A stretch of DNA of 7,530 nucleotides from Bryobacteraceae bacterium (GCA_030036985.1 JASHSD010000952.1:1-7530); one strand, 5' to 3'; shown: positions 1-5,518, counted from the stretch's first letter. Notes: generated by a model not told the origin, from the sequence alone. Made by a program: numbers and translations.

Positions 1-128
1 GTGCTGATGATGGATATGTAGCCGGCCCCGTTGCAGCAGGCGGCGGCGAAAATGGTTGGGCTCGCTTGCGCGGAAGCGCAAGCCAAAAAGGTCGGGACGG
101 CCAGAGACATCCATGCGGCGCTTTTCAT
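1..128 (-). CDS. Exported protein, N-terminal part only (runs off the left edge)
   Basis: Only the first 42 codons are in the window; the gene continues beyond position 1. The visible peptide starts MKSAAWMSLAVPTFLACASA, followed by QASPTIFAAACCNGAGY. This looks like a Sec signal peptide: Lys2, a hydrophobic core around residues 5-17, and an A-x-A-type cleavage site near residues 18-22 (ASA-QA or AQA-S). A Cys lies at residue 17, but F-L-A-C is not a good lipobox, so a periplasmic or secreted protein is more likely than a lipoprotein. The start is well supported: GGAGG lies 6 bases upstream of ATG, with a promoter-like pair further up. The mature part is too short to assign a family. A perfect 8-bp hairpin falls inside the signal-peptide codons. 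The frame contains no stop as far as the window edge. Confidence 0.72.
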   Translation of the reverse strand, partial: MKSAAWMSLAVPTFLACASAQASPTIFAAACCNGAGYISIIS

Positions 129-134
129 GCTTAT

Positions 135-139
135 CCTCC
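135..139 (-). promoter_or_regulatory. Shine-Dalgarno (GGAGG) for the left-edge exported protein
   Basis: On the minus strand GGAGG precedes the ATG at 128-126 with a 6-base spacer. This is close to ideal and fixes the start of a gene that is otherwise cut off by the window edge. Confidence 0.7.
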
Positions 140-163
140 AGAATGCGTTTGGTGATAGGTTTG

Positions 164-191
164 ATGATAGCCCAATACCGGCGATTAGCAA
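164..191 (-). promoter_or_regulatory. Candidate sigma-70-type promoter for the left-edge gene
   Basis: On the minus strand TTGCTA (191-186) and TATCAT (169-164) are separated by 16 bases. They match the -35 and -10 consensus at 4/6 and 5/6. Transcription would begin about 30 bases upstream of the ATG at 128, leaving room for the strong Shine-Dalgarno. The assignment is by eye and one such match in a 550-bp gap could be chance. Confidence 0.35.
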
Positions 192-280
192 AGCGCCGCC
201 CGAATCCGCCTAAGACGAACCTGTCTGCGCGTGGACACGGTGCATCAGGGCGGTCATTCGCGAAGCCCGTTGCGCTGAAA

Positions 281-314
281 AAGTCTTAATTAACAAATTA
301 AGAATTTGAGACTT
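281..314. repeat. AT-rich nested inverted repeat
   Basis: Inner arms CTTAATT / AATTAAG enclose the loop AACA, and outer arms AAGTCT (281-286) / AGACTT (309-314) flank them. The segment is strikingly AT-rich inside GC-rich DNA. On the minus strand the inner hairpin is followed by ACTTTTTC, so it could act as a weak terminator downstream of comM. The stem is too AT-rich for confidence, and a regulator binding site is an equal possibility. Confidence 0.4.
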
Positions 315-679
315 GGAGGCCATTCGGTACCGGTACGGCCAGTGGATAGGCTGAATTCGCTGTGTCGTGCACGGCCATCACCTGGAATTGTGAAGAGTAT
401 TGACGCCTCCGCCTGCCGCAGCCACGCGGGCCAAATGGACGGAAACGGTCGGCGTTACCTGTCGCACCAGATTGTTCGCTGCCTCGACTCGCTCTCCTCG
501 CGCTGATGGCTCACGGTGCTGTACAGACGGCCATATTCCTCTGCCTCGGTCCGGCCGTTGCGCTCGGAGGATCCTTCGCCGGTATCTTTGATCTTCAATT
601 ACTTAATCAGGCATTCACTTCGACGGCGCCGTCCTGGGACTGGCTTGCGCGTCACGCGTTCAGTCTGACAGCTTTCCGG

Positions 680-2203
680 CTAATTCCAATAGTTCCGGTC
701 GAGGCTGCGGTATTGAATGGCTTCGGCGATATGCTTCGCCGCCACCGTATCCGAGCCGTCGAGATCGGCCACCGTGCGCGCGACCTTCAGAATCCGGTCG
801 TGCGCACGCGCCGAAAGACTCATGCGGCGCATGGCCATTTCGAGGGTGCGCTCGCCCGTGTCGTCAAGTGCGCATTGTTTGCGGATCAGACGCGTCGGCA
901 TGCGGGCATTGGCGTATCCGCGCTGCTGCTGGATTTCCCGGGCCCGCGCCGCCCGCGACCGCATGTCCGCCGACGTCTCGGCCATCTCTCCCGACCGCAG
1001 TTCCTTGTACGGCACCGCGGGCACTTCGATCTGAATGTCGATGCGGTCGAGCAGCGGTCCGCTGATCTTGCCGAGATAGCGCTGGATGATCGCGGGCGTG
1101 CAGCGGCATTCGCGCGTGGGATCGCCGTAGTAGCCGCAGGGGCAGGGATTCATCGCCGCAATCAGCATGAAGCTCGCGGGAAAGCAGAGCGTCATGTTCG
1201 AGCGCGCGACGGTGACCGTGAGATCCTCCAGCGGCTGCCGCAGAATTTCCAGAACGTTGCGCGGAAATTCCGGGAACTCATCGAGAAACAGCACGCCGTT
1301 ATGCGCGAGACTGACCTCGCCGGGACGCGGCGAACCGGTCCCGCCGCCGATCAGCCCCGCGTCCGAAATCGTGTGGTGGGGCGTGCGGAAAGGACGCGTG
1401 TGCAGCAGTCCGGCGCCGGGCGGAAGCACGCCGGCGATGCTGTGGATCTTCGTGGTCTCGATGGCTTCTTCGAACGTGAGCGGCGGCAGAATGCCCGCGA
1501 ATCGTTTGGCCAGCATGGTTTTCCCCGAGCCGGGCGGACCGATCATCAGCACGTTGTGTCCGCCCGCCGCCGCGACCTGCAGACCCCTCTTCGCGGTGGT
1601 CTGGCCGCGCACATCGCGAAAATCGGGCGCGGATTCGGAAGCGGCCGCGGAGGGTTTCCCGGGCGCATGCCGGACCGGCGCGAACGCTTCGGGCTTATGC
1701 AGCATCGCGACCACTTCCGCCAGATGGGTCACGCCGTAAACGTTCACCCCGTCTACGACGGATGCCTCGGCGGCGTTTTCGGAGGGAAGAATCAGATTCT
1801 CGATCCGCTGGTCCCGCGCGCACACCGCGACCGAGAGCGCGCCGCGCACCGGCCTGATGGCGCCATCGAGCGACAGTTCGCCGACCGCCAGGTGTTTGTC
1901 GAGTCCCTTGAACGTTCCCATCGCGCCGAGAATCGCGAGGGCCATGGGCAGATCGAATCCGGCGCCTTCCTTGCGCACATGCGCGGGCGCGAGGTTGACG
2001 GTCACGGCCTGGTTCGGATAGCCGAACCCCGAATTCATGAGCGCCGATTTGATGCGCTCGCGGCTTTCGCGCACCGCCGTGTCGGGCATGCCGACCAGCA
2101 TGAAATCGCGGGCCATGCCGCTGCGATAGAGGTCCACTTCGACGTCGACGGGAAGGGCGTCGATCCCGCACACCGCGGCGCTGCGCGTTTTGAATAACGG
2201 CAT
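680..2203 (-). CDS. comM: YifB/ComM family Mg-chelatase-like AAA+ ATPase
   Basis: This 507-residue protein is full length for the ComM/YifB family (about 500 residues). An N-terminal Lon-protease-like ChlI domain (about 1-165) opens MPLFKTRSAAVCGIDALPV. The AAA+ core follows, with Walker A GPPGSGKT (222-229), Walker B GVLFLDEF (303-310), the segment MLIAAMNPCPCGYYGD (346-361) and LLDRIDI (384-390). Four cysteines (354, 356, 366, 368) form the family's C-x-C...C-x-C cluster, and a C-terminal Mg-chelatase domain ends the protein. In naturally transformable Gram-negatives ComM is a hexameric helicase that drives branch migration of incoming DNA during recombination; it acts in the cytoplasm. The frame stays open upstream to an ATG at 2329, but those 42 residues translate a hairpin-containing leader and are not family-like. 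The ATG at 2203 gives the usual family N-terminus, with only a weak GAG Shine-Dalgarno. A competence role here is inferred from the family. Confidence 0.93.
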   Translation of the reverse strand: MPLFKTRSAAVCGIDALPVDVEVDLYRSGMARDFMLVGMPDTAVRESRERIKSALMNSGFGYPNQAVTVNLAPAHVRKEGAGFDLPMALAILGAMGTFKGLDKHLAVGELSLDGAIRPVRGALSVAVCARDQRIENLILPSENAAEASVVDGVNVYGVTHLAEVVAMLHKPEAFAPVRHAPGKPSAAASESAPDFRDVRGQTTAKRGLQVAAAGGHNVLMIGPPGSGKTMLAKRFAGILPPLTFEEAIETTKIHSIAGVLPPGAGLLHTRPFRTPHHTISDAGLIGGGTGSPRPGEVSLAHNGVLFLDEFPEFPRNVLEILRQPLEDLTVTVARSNMTLCFPASFMLIAAMNPCPCGYYGDPTRECRCTPAIIQRYLGKISGPLLDRIDIQIEVPAVPYKELRSGEMAETSADMRSRAARAREIQQQRGYANARMPTRLIRKQCALDDTGERTLEMAMRRMSLSARAHDRILKVARTVADLDGSDTVAAKHIAEAIQYRSLDRNYWN

Positions 2204-2384
2204 GAAAGACTCTGGTGCGCGCGCTGCCGGATTATTCTCGAAAATTTCTGTGGGGCTTACACAGGCATTCCGGGAAAAACCACAGGTTGTGGATTGCCAA
2301 TCCGCCGAACCCGAAGGTGCCCCTATCATCCTGCCCTATACGGAAACGCAGGCCGGATATGCTGAGGCCTGTGCCAAAAAACCA
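2204..2384 (-). promoter_or_regulatory. comM leader / rpiA-comM intergenic region with overlapping hairpins
   Basis: This 181-bp gap separates the rpiA stop from the comM ATG, both on the minus strand. It contains the stem CAGGCC/GGCCTG (2349-2371) just after rpiA, GGATT-GCC-AATCC (2291-2303), CCACA-GGT-TGTGG (2280-2292) and CTGTG-N7-CACAG (2248-2264), in plus-strand notation. The second and third share bases and cannot form together. I could not pick a confident -35/-10 pair for comM. The layout suits transcript termination or attenuation between rpiA and comM, but this is an inference. Confidence 0.4.
2275..2292 (-). terminator. Candidate weak Rho-independent terminator after kdsD-rpiA
   Basis: Read on the minus strand, CCACA-ACC-TGTGG is followed directly by TTTTT (2279-2275). 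The stem is only 5 bp, so it would be weak. It lies about 90 bases past the rpiA stop and 70 bases before comM, where an operon end or attenuator would sit. Confidence 0.35.
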
Positions 2385-3086
2385 TTATTCTTCGGCGACG
2401 ACGATCTCGACATCGCGGCCCCAGAACAGCCCCGATTCGATCACGCCCGGTATCGCCTTGATATCCCGCTCCAGCGACGAATGGATCTCCGCAAACCGGA
2501 CGTCCAGGATGAAATTGCCGTTCTCCGTAATGACCGGACCATCCTTCTTCACCGCCATTCGCATCGGAGCCTCGATCGCGCCGAGATCCCGCAACTCGTG
2601 CTCGACTACGCGCAGCGCGATCGGCAGGACTTCCACCGGGATAGGAAATTTCGTCCCCAGCTTCGGCACGAGCTTGGATCGATCCACCAGAATGCAGCTC
2701 TTCGGCGCCGCATGTATCATCACCTTCTCCATGAACATGGCGCCGCCGCGGCCTTTGATCAGATTGCGCGCGGGATCCACCTCGTCCGCGCCGTCGAAGC
2801 ACCAATCGGGGCGCTTTTGCAGGAGAGAGCCGATCGGCAGATTGACGGCTGCGCACGCCAGCGTAACCTCGGGCGACGTGCACACCACGGCGATAGTCAG
2901 ATTGTGGCGATGCACCCGTTCCGCGATAGCCTGGATGGTTACGTAAGAGGTCGAGCCGGAACCGACTCCGATGACCTGCCCGTCCTCGACCCTGGCCGCG
3001 ATCCGCCGACCCAACTCCTCCTTCGCGGCCTGATTGGATATGGTTCCCGAAAACTGGTTGTACGGGGTTGCATTTTCCCAGTTCAT
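2385..3086 (-). CDS. rpiA: Ribose-5-phosphate isomerase A
   Basis: This cytoplasmic enzyme interconverts ribose 5-phosphate and ribulose 5-phosphate in the non-oxidative pentose phosphate pathway. The 233-residue protein is full length for RpiA (about 220-235). It shows the phosphate loop GSGSTS (42-47), DGADEVDP (98-105), KGRGGAM (111-117), SKLVPKLG (137-144), PIPVEVLP (148-155), TENGNFILD (187-195) and IPGVIESGLF (212-221). By spacing to the E. coli enzyme as I recall it, Asp98, Asp101, Lys111, Glu120 (catalytic base) and Lys138 occupy the active-site positions. Two family motifs vary slightly: the loop reads GSGST rather than GTGST, and KGRGGA rather than KGGGGA. The start ATG overlaps the kdsD stop in an ATGA junction with no clear Shine-Dalgarno, so translation is probably coupled. 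The upstream partner KdsD uses ribulose 5-phosphate, the product of this reaction. Confidence 0.95.
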   Translation of the reverse strand: MNWENATPYNQFSGTISNQAAKEELGRRIAARVEDGQVIGVGSGSTSYVTIQAIAERVHRHNLTIAVVCTSPEVTLACAAVNLPIGSLLQKRPDWCFDGADEVDPARNLIKGRGGAMFMEKVMIHAAPKSCILVDRSKLVPKLGTKFPIPVEVLPIALRVVEHELRDLGAIEAPMRMAVKKDGPVITENGNFILDVRFAEIHSSLERDIKAIPGVIESGLFWGRDVEIVVAEE

Positions 3087-4051
3087 AGAAGGTCCGTCTG
3101 GTAGAGGTCGTGCAGACGCACAAGGCCGAGGCAGCGGCCGCCTTCTACTACAGGCAGGACTGAAATCTGCGATGGCCTGTCCTCCATCAGCCGCATCGCC
3201 TCCTGTAATGTGGCGTCGGGATTCACCGTGACCGGATGGAGTGTCATCAGGTCGCCGGCCCTTACCGCGCGAATATCGTCCGTATTCTGCAAGGCGCGCC
3301 GAAGATCGCCGTCGGTGATTACGCCCTCAAGACGCCCGTCTTCGGTGACGCAGGCGGCGCCCAGCGGACAGCGGTTCATGGCGATGATGACGGATTTCAT
3401 CGAGCTCTCTTTCGCCGCCCATGCCACCTCGTCTCCGCCGTGCATCACCTGGCGCACGGTCACGCGCAGATTGCGCCCCAACTGGCCCGCCGGATGGCGC
3501 TGCGCGAAGTCCTCGGGCGTGAGATTGCGCGCCTGCATGACCGCGAGCGCCAGCGCATCGCCGATCGCCGTGGCCGCAGCCGCGCTCGCGGTCGGCGCCA
3601 GATTATACGGATCCGCTTCGGCCCGCACCGACGCGTCCAGCACGATATCCATTTCCTTGCCCAACGGCGACGCCCGGTTGCCCAGAATTCCGATCAGCGG
3701 TGAATTCAAGCCGCGCAGAACGGGAATCAGACGCAGCAGTTCGAGTGTCGTCCCACTCTTCGAGAGCACCACGGTCGGATCGCCGTCGGTATAGATTCCC
3801 ACGTCCCCATGCAGCGCGTCGACCGGGTGCAGGAACACGGCGGGCGTTCCGGTACTGCAGAAAGTCGCGGCAAGTTTCTGCGCCACAAACCCGGATTTGC
3901 CCAGTCCTGTGACAACGACTTTGCCGGCGTGGCTTTGAATAAGCCGGACCGCACAGGCGAAGCGGTCGTCGAGCCTGCGCGCGGCGCAGGCGATGGCCTC
4001 CGCCTCCATCTCGATCGATACTCTTCCGGCTTCGAGCGGGTCGGGTGTCAT
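3083..4051 (-). CDS. kdsD: Arabinose-5-phosphate isomerase (KpsF/GutQ/KdsD family)
   Basis: KdsD converts ribulose 5-phosphate to arabinose 5-phosphate, the first committed precursor of Kdo in the LPS inner core. At 322 residues it has the normal family length. A SIS sugar-isomerase domain (about 40-175) carries GLGKSG (49-54), HPVDALHGDVG (75-85), SKSGTT (97-102), AEADPYNLAPTAS (144-156) and QRHPAGQLG (184-192). Two CBS domains follow, at about 202-255 and 268-322. Lys52, Glu145 and His186 match Lys59, Glu152 and His193 of E. coli KdsD as I recall its sequence. The fourth position, Glu111 in E. coli, is Thr101 here; GutQ also lacks Glu there. The ATG at 4051 is the first start after an in-frame TAA; the Shine-Dalgarno is poor. 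The 3' end overlaps rpiA by 4 bases. Other kds genes are not nearby. Its promoter should lie in 4052-4145, shared with the divergent DUF4136 gene. Confidence 0.92.
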   Translation of the reverse strand: MTPDPLEAGRVSIEMEAEAIACAARRLDDRFACAVRLIQSHAGKVVVTGLGKSGFVAQKLAATFCSTGTPAVFLHPVDALHGDVGIYTDGDPTVVLSKSGTTLELLRLIPVLRGLNSPLIGILGNRASPLGKEMDIVLDASVRAEADPYNLAPTASAAAATAIGDALALAVMQARNLTPEDFAQRHPAGQLGRNLRVTVRQVMHGGDEVAWAAKESSMKSVIIAMNRCPLGAACVTEDGRLEGVITDGDLRRALQNTDDIRAVRAGDLMTLHPVTVNPDATLQEAMRLMEDRPSQISVLPVVEGGRCLGLVRLHDLYQTDLL

Positions 4052-4145
4052 TTTACGAATATCGCTTATTCCGGCTTACCCCCGGATATTGTTGCACGGG
4101 CACACTGGGTCTGTGTTTGCAAAAACAAAGCCGCGAGGTGTAAAC
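4052..4145. promoter_or_regulatory. Divergent intergenic region between kdsD and the DUF4136 gene
   Basis: These 94 bp separate two divergently transcribed genes, so promoters for both should lie here or just inside the genes. I could not identify a convincing -35/-10 pair on either strand. An imperfect dyad, CACA-CTGGGTC-TGTG, lies at about 4101-4115 and could be a regulator site; this is weak. Confidence 0.35.
4135..4140 (+). promoter_or_regulatory. Shine-Dalgarno (GAGGTG) that sets the GTG start at 4146
   Basis: GAGGTG stands 5 bases before the GTG at 4146. The same frame is open upstream from an ATG at 3993, but that ATG lies inside kdsD on the other strand and has no ribosome site. The GTG gives a clean N-terminal hydrophobic segment. 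Confidence 0.7.
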
Positions 4146-4673
4146 GTGAAAAGCTTTCTTATTATGGCGGGCGTTGTCGGTCTCGTCGGAATCGGCGCGC
4201 TGTTGGGCGAGGTGAAAACGGATTATAGTCATCACGTCAATTTCAATCAGTTCCACACATATTCCTGGATCAAGGTGCAGGCCGGAAACCAACTGTGGGT
4301 GCCTCGCATCAAGCGCGCCGTGGATCAACAGCTCTCGGCCAAGGGGTGGACGATGGTTCCCACGGGAGGACAGGTCGCGGTTTCCGCGTTTGGCAGCACG
4401 AAAGACGAGCCGAGCATGGAAACGTTCTATGACGGACTGGGCGGCGGCTGGGGATGGCGCGGTTTCGGCGGCGAGGGGATCGCCACGACCACCACCATCA
4501 ACAACGAGGTCGGGACGCTGACAATCGATATGTTCGACCCTGCCACCAAGCAACTCATCTGGCGCGGCGTGGCCACCAAGACGCTGTCGAACAAACCCGA
4601 GAAGAACGAGAAGAAACTCGACGATCAGGTTGCCGATATGTTCAAGAAGTTCCCGCCGACCCCGAAGGCGTAA
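4146..4673 (+). CDS. DUF4136 domain protein, exported or membrane-anchored
   Basis: This 175-residue protein starts at a GTG. Residues 1-21 (MKSFLIMAGVVGLVGIGALLG when the start is read as Met) form a hydrophobic N-terminal segment. The body fits DUF4136, a family of small envelope proteins of unknown function common in Acidobacteria and Bacteroidetes: VKTDYSHHVNFNQFHTYSW (23-41), RIKRAVDQQLSAKGW (54-68), VAVSAFGST (77-85), a Gly/Trp-rich stretch (98-111), GTLTIDMFDPATKQLIWRG (123-141) and the C-terminal PEKNEKKLDDQVADMFKKFP (151-170). Many relatives are lipoproteins or have an A-x-A signal cleavage site. Here there is no Cys and no clear cleavage motif, so the protein may keep a membrane anchor. 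It is transcribed divergently from kdsD and is followed by a GC-rich hairpin. Function is unknown; an envelope location is inferred. Confidence 0.85.
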   Translation: MKSFLIMAGVVGLVGIGALLGEVKTDYSHHVNFNQFHTYSWIKVQAGNQLWVPRIKRAVDQQLSAKGWTMVPTGGQVAVSAFGSTKDEPSMETFYDGLGGGWGWRGFGGEGIATTTTINNEVGTLTIDMFDPATKQLIWRGVATKTLSNKPEKNEKKLDDQVADMFKKFPPTPKA

Positions 4674-4686
4674 CGGTCAGAGGGAA

Positions 4687-4706
4687 GGCCGGTCTGGGGA
4701 CTGGCC
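4687..4706 (+). terminator. Stem-loop after the DUF4136 gene, possible terminator
   Basis: GGCCGGTC (4687-4694) pairs with GACTGGCC (4699-4706), 8 bp with one G-T wobble and loop TGGG, starting 13 bases after the stop. The downstream T-tract is poor (GAGTTTCTAC), so termination efficiency is uncertain. Confidence 0.45.
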
Positions 4707-4749
4707 GCTAGAGTTTCTACAGTTCAGGCGACAACCTCCTCAGTGTAGG

Positions 4750-4785
4750 GCAGGATGGCATCCTGCGGCGGATTGGCAATCCGCC
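4750..4785. repeat. Tandem perfect hairpins with GGC loops
   Basis: Two hairpins abut: GCAGGAT-GGC-ATCCTGC (4750-4766) and GGCGGATT-GGC-AATCCGCC (4767-4785). Both have perfect stems (7 and 8 bp), the same 3-base loop and a shared GGAT core. A hairpin with the core GGATT-GCC-AATCC occurs at 2291-2303; in the opposite orientation it reads GGCGGATTGGCAATCC, 16 identical bases. This looks like a dispersed small palindromic repeat family. Confidence 0.65.
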
Positions 4786-4830
4786 TGGCCTGGAGCGGAG
4801 CAACTCCTTGGTTTGCGGGGCGCCCGTGTA

Positions 4831-4852
4831 AGCACAGACTTCTGTCTGTGCT
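4831..4852. repeat. Perfect 9-bp hairpin
   Basis: AGCACAGAC (4831-4839) and GTCTGTGCT (4844-4852) are perfect inverted copies around the loop TTCT. It directly precedes the inverted-repeat-bounded segment at 4858 and resembles the other small palindromes in this gap in size and shape. Confidence 0.6.
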
Positions 4853-4857
4853 AAGGG

Positions 4858-5025
4858 CCTGTCGCGAAATAAGTGTGCCAACCACTCCCTCGCGGTCGTG
4901 GCTCAGAAACCGGCACCGAGCCGCGACCGCGAGGGAGCGTTCTCACGGGGATAAGGCTCGCTGCTGCGGGGCGGCAAGCCGGGCCATAACGGTTCTCGCG
5001 GGCCTGCCGCGCAGTTCGCGACAGG
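4858..5025. mobile_element. Possible MITE-like segment with 11-bp perfect terminal inverted repeats
   Basis: CCTGTCGCGAA (4858-4868) is matched exactly by its reverse complement TTCGCGACAGG (5015-5025), bounding 168 bp with no coding capacity. Inside is the large palindrome at 4879-4939. I see no obvious target-site duplication (left flank AAGGG, right flank ACTTT), so the element may be old, or may be a REP/bacterial-interspersed-mosaic type instead of a transposable MITE. A terminus-like relative occurs at 5876-5895. Confidence 0.4.
4879..4939. repeat. Large GC-rich palindromic repeat, copy A
   Basis: The left arm CTCCCTCGCGGTCGTGGCTC (4885-4904) pairs with GAGCCGCGACCGCGAGGGAG (4918-4937), 20 positions with a single G-T wobble, around a 13-base loop. 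The first 30 bases (4879-4908) recur at 5796-5825 with one difference, and the distance to the right arm is the same in both copies. This identifies a true repeat family. Confidence 0.7.
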
Positions 5026-5041
5026 ACTTTCGTCTTTATTC

Positions 5042-5078
5042 GGGGCGCCGACGGGTGCCACAATCCGTCGCGCGCCCC
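5042..5078. repeat. Long GC-rich stem-loop downstream of the PEGA gene
   Basis: GGGGCGC (5042-5048) pairs with GCGCCCC (5072-5078), and CGACGG (5049-5054) with CCGTCG (5065-5070). This makes a 13-bp stem with one bulged C and a 10-base loop. It lies about 55 bases past the stop of the minus-strand PEGA gene and could serve as a transcript end or RNA-stabilising structure, although no T-tract follows on either strand. Confidence 0.5.
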
Positions 5079-5131
5079 TGCCTTTCGCCAGCCGATGCAT
5101 TTTATTGGTTCCGGTAATCAGCACCGCGCCG

Positions 5132-5518
5132 TTACAGCGCCGGCTGAATGTGAATCGTTTTCCCCGGCGCCACGTATACCTGTTGGGCGAAACGATCTTC
5201 GCCGGCTTCGCGAATCTCGATGTTGTAGCTGCCCGGCCGGAGGTGCATGGTTTTATTGTCCTTGGTGGTGCCCGCATAGGCTCCGTTAATGAAGACCTGC
5301 GCGTCTTTCACCTTGGTGTCCAGTTTCACCTGGCCGGCGTTTGGAAAAGCGTAGTAAGGTCCGGGACCCCAATAGGCGCCCCAATACGGAGCGTACCAGC
5401 CGGGACCATAAACCACGGGTGCTCCGAACCCGATCCCCACTCGGATGGCCGCCGGCGCGCTCACAGGCGCCAATGCCAGTGCGGCTCCAAAAACCATCAT
5501 CAGGATTCCTCGTTTCAT
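5132..5518 (-). CDS. Exported PEGA-domain protein
   Basis: This is a 128-residue protein. MKRGILMMVFGAALALAPVS (1-20) followed by APA-A is a classic Sec signal peptide, with cleavage after about residue 23 or 24. Next comes a low-complexity Gly/Pro/Tyr/Trp-rich segment (about 35-60; e.g. WYAPYWGAYWGPGPYYAFP, 41-59). A PEGA domain (about 63-126) follows, with GQVKLDTKVKDAQVFINGAY (62-81) and the turn HLRPGSYNIEI (92-102). PEGA domains are small beta-rich folds found in many surface and periplasmic proteins; they have no known catalytic role and may bind cell-surface polymers or partner proteins. The start is secure: GGGAGG precedes ATG with a 7-base spacer. The gene stands alone between two repeat-filled gaps. 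Specific function is unknown. Confidence 0.85.
   Translation of the reverse strand: MKRGILMMVFGAALALAPVSAPAAIRVGIGFGAPVVYGPGWYAPYWGAYWGPGPYYAFPNAGQVKLDTKVKDAQVFINGAYAGTTKDNKTMHLRPGSYNIEIREAGEDRFAQQVYVAPGKTIHIQPAL

Larger units (their letters stand above)
129..679. other. Intergenic region without a convincing gene
   Basis: About 550 bp lies between the end of comM and the start of the left-edge gene, both on the minus strand. Short open frames exist on both strands, but none has a good ribosome site, a recognisable domain or a codon pattern like the neighbours. The right part could be the remnant of a decayed gene. Recognisable content is limited to the promoter and Shine-Dalgarno of the left gene and the AT-rich inverted repeat at 281-314. 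Confidence 0.6.
4674..5131. other. Palindrome-rich non-coding region between convergent genes
   Basis: About 460 bp separates the DUF4136 gene (plus) from the PEGA gene (minus), which point at each other. No reading frame here looks real. The space is filled by a terminator-like stem, three short perfect hairpins, a ~170-bp inverted-repeat-bounded segment and a long GC-rich stem, described separately. Placement between convergent 3' ends is typical for REP-like elements. Confidence 0.65.

Noticed and set aside
281..314. Strong Rho-independent terminator for comM
   Set aside because: The hairpin stem is almost entirely A-T and lies about 370 bases past the comM stop. It is kept only as an AT-rich inverted repeat.
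455..598. 47-residue minus-strand frame from a TTG at 598 (charged peptide containing EEYGRLYSTVSHQREES)
   Set aside because: The peptide looks protein-like in composition, but there is no Shine-Dalgarno, the start is a TTG straight after a stop codon, and no family is recognised. It could be a gene remnant, but the evidence is too thin.
506..2197. 563-codon open frame on the plus strand
   Set aside because: It lies antisense to comM, whose motifs are unmistakable. The translation is Arg/His/Ala-rich in the manner of a GC-rich shadow frame, with no domain.
2204..2329. N-terminal extension of comM to the ATG at 2329
   Set aside because: The 42 extra residues translate the hairpin-bearing leader, resemble no family N-terminus, and would push the protein beyond the usual length.
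4741..5131. CRISPR-like or tandem repeat array
   Set aside because: The hairpins differ in sequence and spacing; there is no regular repeat-spacer pattern and no cas gene.
4903..5277. 124-codon minus-strand frame across the palindromic region and the PEGA gene
   Set aside because: It overlaps the well-supported PEGA gene in another frame and mostly translates repeat DNA. No ribosome site was found.
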